From CAZKNJ01 sp964554185 (GTDB taxonomy: Bacteria; 4484-113): a stretch of DNA of 7,397 nucleotides. Shown here piece after piece: positions 5,849 through 7,397 of this stretch. The stretch covers positions 1-7,397 of the forward strand of contig CAZKNJ010000072.1 in assembly GCA_964554185.1 (NCBI GenBank), read 5' to 3'. The notes below the pieces were generated by a model. It saw nothing but the letters and a program-made list of their open reading frames with translations, ran no database searches and was not told the DNA's origin. The stretch's first letter is position 1. The number at the start of each line of letters is the position of its first letter. Both the position numbers and the translations under genes were made by a program.

Positions 5849-6424
5849 GTGCCATCCCGCCCGCCAATTCCAGGCCTGCCCAGCCGGCGTTCGGTGCGCC
5901 TGCGCACCTACGACTACTCTGCAGCCGGCATCTACTTCGTGACTATCTGCACGTACGGCAAAAGGTGTACGTTGGGAAGGGTGGTTGAAGATGTGGTTCA
6001 CCTGTCCCGAGCGGGGAAGGTCGTGGAGGAAGGCTGGCGAGCGCTGCGGCAGCGCTTTGCCCGGGCGGAGCTCGATGAGTTCGTGGTGATGCCGAATCAT
6101 CTTCACGGGCTTATCATCCTTCAATCCGGCGGGACGGGCACGGCATCCGCCGTGCCCCTACGACACCAAGATATCCTCACTCCCGAGCGCAGCTTCGGCC
6201 AGCCGAAGGCGGGGGAGCTGCCGACTATCATCCGATCTCTCAAGTCCAAGGCCACGCGGCGGATCAACGATTTACGCGGGACGGTGGGCGCGGCAATGTG
6301 GCAGCGTGGCTACGACGAGCATGTGGTCAGAAACGTTGAGGAGCTGGAGCATCTACGGAGATACATATTGGAGAATCCGCTGAAATGGGCGCTGGACCGG
6401 GAGAATCCACGGTTTGGGAAGTAG
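5849..6424 (+). CDS. REP-associated tyrosine transposase (RAYT), Y1/HUH superfamily
   Basis: 191 residues of the Y1_Tnp (PF01797) type, the single-strand DNA transposases related to IS200/IS605 TnpA that are domesticated to act on REP palindromes. Seen: N-terminal RLRTYDYSAAGIYFVTICTY (18-37), the HUH metal-binding motif in MPNHLHGLI (81-89; His84 and His86), the helix PTIIRSLKSKATRRIN (125-140), and WQRGYDEHVVRN (151-162) followed by YILENPLKWA (172-181). Tyr155 is the likely nucleophile, at the position of the Tyr in the WQRRYWEH of enterobacterial TnpA-REP; many relatives have a second aromatic residue next, where this protein has Asp156. Residues about 95-106 (GTGTASAVPLRH) are encoded by a REP element lying in the gene. 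The start is GTG 5849, since no in-frame ATG precedes the conserved N-terminal region. The frame is intact, so it is probably functional. Confidence 0.9.
   Translation: MPSRPPIPGLPSRRSVRLRTYDYSAAGIYFVTICTYGKRCTLGRVVEDVVHLSRAGKVVEEGWRALRQRFARAELDEFVVMPNHLHGLIILQSGGTGTASAVPLRHQDILTPERSFGQPKAGELPTIIRSLKSKATRRINDLRGTVGAAMWQRGYDEHVVRNVEELEHLRRYILENPLKWALDRENPRFGK
6134..6166 (-). repeat. REP element, copy 2, inside the RAYT coding sequence
   Basis: On the plus strand: GGGCACGGC (6136-6144), loop ATCC (6145-6148), GCCGTGCCC (6149-6157) and CTAC (6158-6161); GTAG is therefore on the minus strand. The 33 bases 6134-6166 are identical to 6485-6517 of copy 3. It is in frame and translated as part of a linker between the HUH motif and the following helix, without a stop or frameshift. 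Confidence 0.88.
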
Positions 6425-6484
6425 GAAGAGCTGCGATACGGATTCGGCGCTCCTTCAACCGCAAGGAAGTCCTGTAAAAGCACA

Positions 6485-6517
6485 ACGGGCACGGCATCCG
6501 CCGTGCCCCTACGACAC
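6485..6517 (-). repeat. REP element, copy 3, between convergent genes
   Basis: Arm GGGCACGGC (6487-6495), loop ATCC (6496-6499), arm GCCGTGCCC (6500-6508), then CTAC (6509-6512), so GTAG is on the minus strand. All 33 bases match copy 2. It occupies the 115-base gap between the 3' end of the RAYT gene (6424) and the 3' end of the hydantoinase-like gene (6540). The hairpin could slow or stop transcription from both sides, although it has no T-tract and is not an intrinsic terminator by sequence. The rest of that gap (6425-6484) shows nothing recognisable. Confidence 0.88.
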
Positions 6518-6539
6518 TCGTAGCGCGCTTAATCTGATT

Positions 6540-7397
6540 TCACACCGCCGGGGAGGAGATGACCACGAGCTTGGGGCCGGGGACGGAGACTTCGGCGGCG
6601 AGGACTTCCGCGAAGCTCCCGCTGTCCGGCAGCGACGAAAGGTCGTGCACCGCTTCGCCCACCACCCAGAGCTGCGGCGGGACTTCGCCGGCGTCGCGGA
6701 ACTCGCGGCGATCGCGGTGAAGGCGCGTGAGCAGTGGCAGCAGCTCGTCGGCCGAGGGTGCAATCTCCCACGCCGCGTCCGGGCGGATGAGCCGCGCCTT
6801 GCCGCGCCGGTCCAGCACCGCGAGGTGCTTGCGGGCGCGGAAGCCGCCGCGAGTGGAGGCTTCGTAGGCGGCGAAGCCGGCGTTGGAGAACACGAGCTTG
6901 GTGTCCTCCGCGCGGGTGAGCTCGGACGCGCGGGCGGCGAGCGCATCCTCCGCAACTTCGGCGCCCTGCGATTCCCACGGGCGCTCGGCGGTGGCGGTGA
7001 GGTGCAGCACGCCGGCAGTGGCGTCAAAGGCGTATTCGTAGTGGGCGCGGGCGGGATCCATCCCCGCCTGCCGCAATTCATCCGACGCCAGGCCGCGCGC
7101 ACGCTGGAGGTCTTCCACCCCGCCGCTGGCGCTCGGTATCTTCACCTGCACCGTGCCGGCGGCAATGGCCGCGCCCAGCGCGCTGATGTAAGGGTAGTGC
7201 TCCACCACTTCGTAGGGCAGCTTGAGCCGCGCGGCGATGAACGGCAGGGCGCTGTTCACCCCACCGCCGCCGCCCACCAGCCGCAGCAGCGAGCGCTCAA
7301 GCCGGAAGCTGCGCAGGTACTCCGCGACCACCGGAGCGACCGTGCGCTCAATCTGCGCGCCCACGGCCTCGGTTAATTGCGCGAGGCTCAGGCCGCG
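6540..7397 (-). CDS. Hydantoinase/oxoprolinase family protein, C-terminal part; 5' end beyond the window
   Basis: The frame is open at the right edge and ends at TGA (6542 to 6540), giving the last 285 residues. Its opening part, LVGGGGGVNSALPFIAARLKLPYEVVEHYPYISALGAAIA (about 40-79 of the fragment), is the glycine-rich loop and SALGAA helix typical of the C-terminal lobe of HyuA-type ATPases (ASKHA fold), which in characterised members drive ATP-dependent opening of hydantoin or 5-oxoproline rings. It is followed by a DLQRARGLASDELRQAGMDPARAHYEYAFD helix-strand segment seen in a related non-canonical subgroup, and by about 130 residues with no motif I recognise. The ATP-binding N-terminal motifs are outside the window, so substrate and activity cannot be assigned. 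An internal GTG at 7364 is not the start, because the homology-like sequence continues through it. It converges on the RAYT gene. Confidence 0.66.
   Translation of the reverse strand, partial: RGLSLAQLTEAVGAQIERTVAPVVAEYLRSFRLERSLLRLVGGGGGVNSALPFIAARLKLPYEVVEHYPYISALGAAIAAGTVQVKIPSASGGVEDLQRARGLASDELRQAGMDPARAHYEYAFDATAGVLHLTATAERPWESQGAEVAEDALAARASELTRAEDTKLVFSNAGFAAYEASTRGGFRARKHLAVLDRRGKARLIRPDAAWEIAPSADELLPLLTRLHRDRREFRDAGEVPPQLWVVGEAVHDLSSLPDSGSFAEVLAAEVSVPGPKLVVISSPAV

Larger units (their letters stand above)
5760..6512 (+). mobile_element. REPtron-like unit: RAYT gene bracketed by inverted REP hairpins
   Basis: The unit spans from the GTAG of the upstream REP (5760-5763) to the complementary CTAC of the downstream REP (6509-6512). 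The two REPs are inverted, with the GTAG ends outermost and the RAYT gene between them. This is the arrangement known for REP-associated tyrosine transposases, which recognise a GTAG next to an imperfect palindrome. A third REP lies inside the transposase gene. No target-site duplication is evident, as expected for this group. Confidence 0.75.

Noticed and set aside
5760..6517. CRISPR-like array from three repeated palindromes
   Set aside because: The copies are in mixed orientation, hundreds of bases apart with no regular spacers and no cas genes; the GTAG and the RAYT identify them as REPs.
6414..7376. Plus-strand reading frame (320 codons) opposite the hydantoinase-like gene
   Set aside because: It begins inside the RAYT 3' end, runs through the REP, and has shadow-type composition, while the minus strand shows family motifs.

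Overview
The window is GC-rich chromosomal DNA from a Gram-negative bacterium: it encodes CMP-Kdo synthetase for lipopolysaccharide, a lipoprotein with a clear lipobox, and envelope-type FtsX/MacB permeases. Split tandem permeases with no ATPase beside them, a RAYT of the type whose C-terminus reads YILENPxxWA, and likely leaderless gene heads would all suit an Acidobacteriota-like genome. That placement is an inference; there is no rRNA or other marker gene here.

From right to left on the minus strand, positions 5673 to 1 carry a compact unit: TPR lipoprotein (GTG start), kdsB, two paralogous FtsX/MacB-type permeases, a CPBP intramembrane protease, and rarA, which runs off the left edge. The first five are separated by -1 to 23 bases (the kdsB stop and the next start share one base), so they look like one operon for surface/envelope functions. 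rarA is 41 bases further on, has its own promoter-like box, and may be transcribed separately.

Positions 5760-6512 form a REPtron-like unit. A plus-strand REP-associated tyrosine transposase (RAYT) is bracketed by two inverted REP hairpins whose conserved GTAG tetranucleotides lie at the outer ends. A third REP copy lies inside the transposase reading frame and is translated. To the right, convergent to the transposase, is the 3' part of a minus-strand gene of the hydantoinase/oxoprolinase type, open at the right edge.

The three genes that appear to head transcripts (rarA, the lipoprotein and the RAYT gene) each have a TAnAAT hexamer 6-7 bases before the start codon and no clear Shine-Dalgarno, whereas both permease genes inside the operon have good Shine-Dalgarno sequences. 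This points to leaderless transcripts at gene heads. Long plus-strand reading frames opposite the minus-strand genes (for example 69-1343 and 2488-3987) are compositional shadows and are not annotated.
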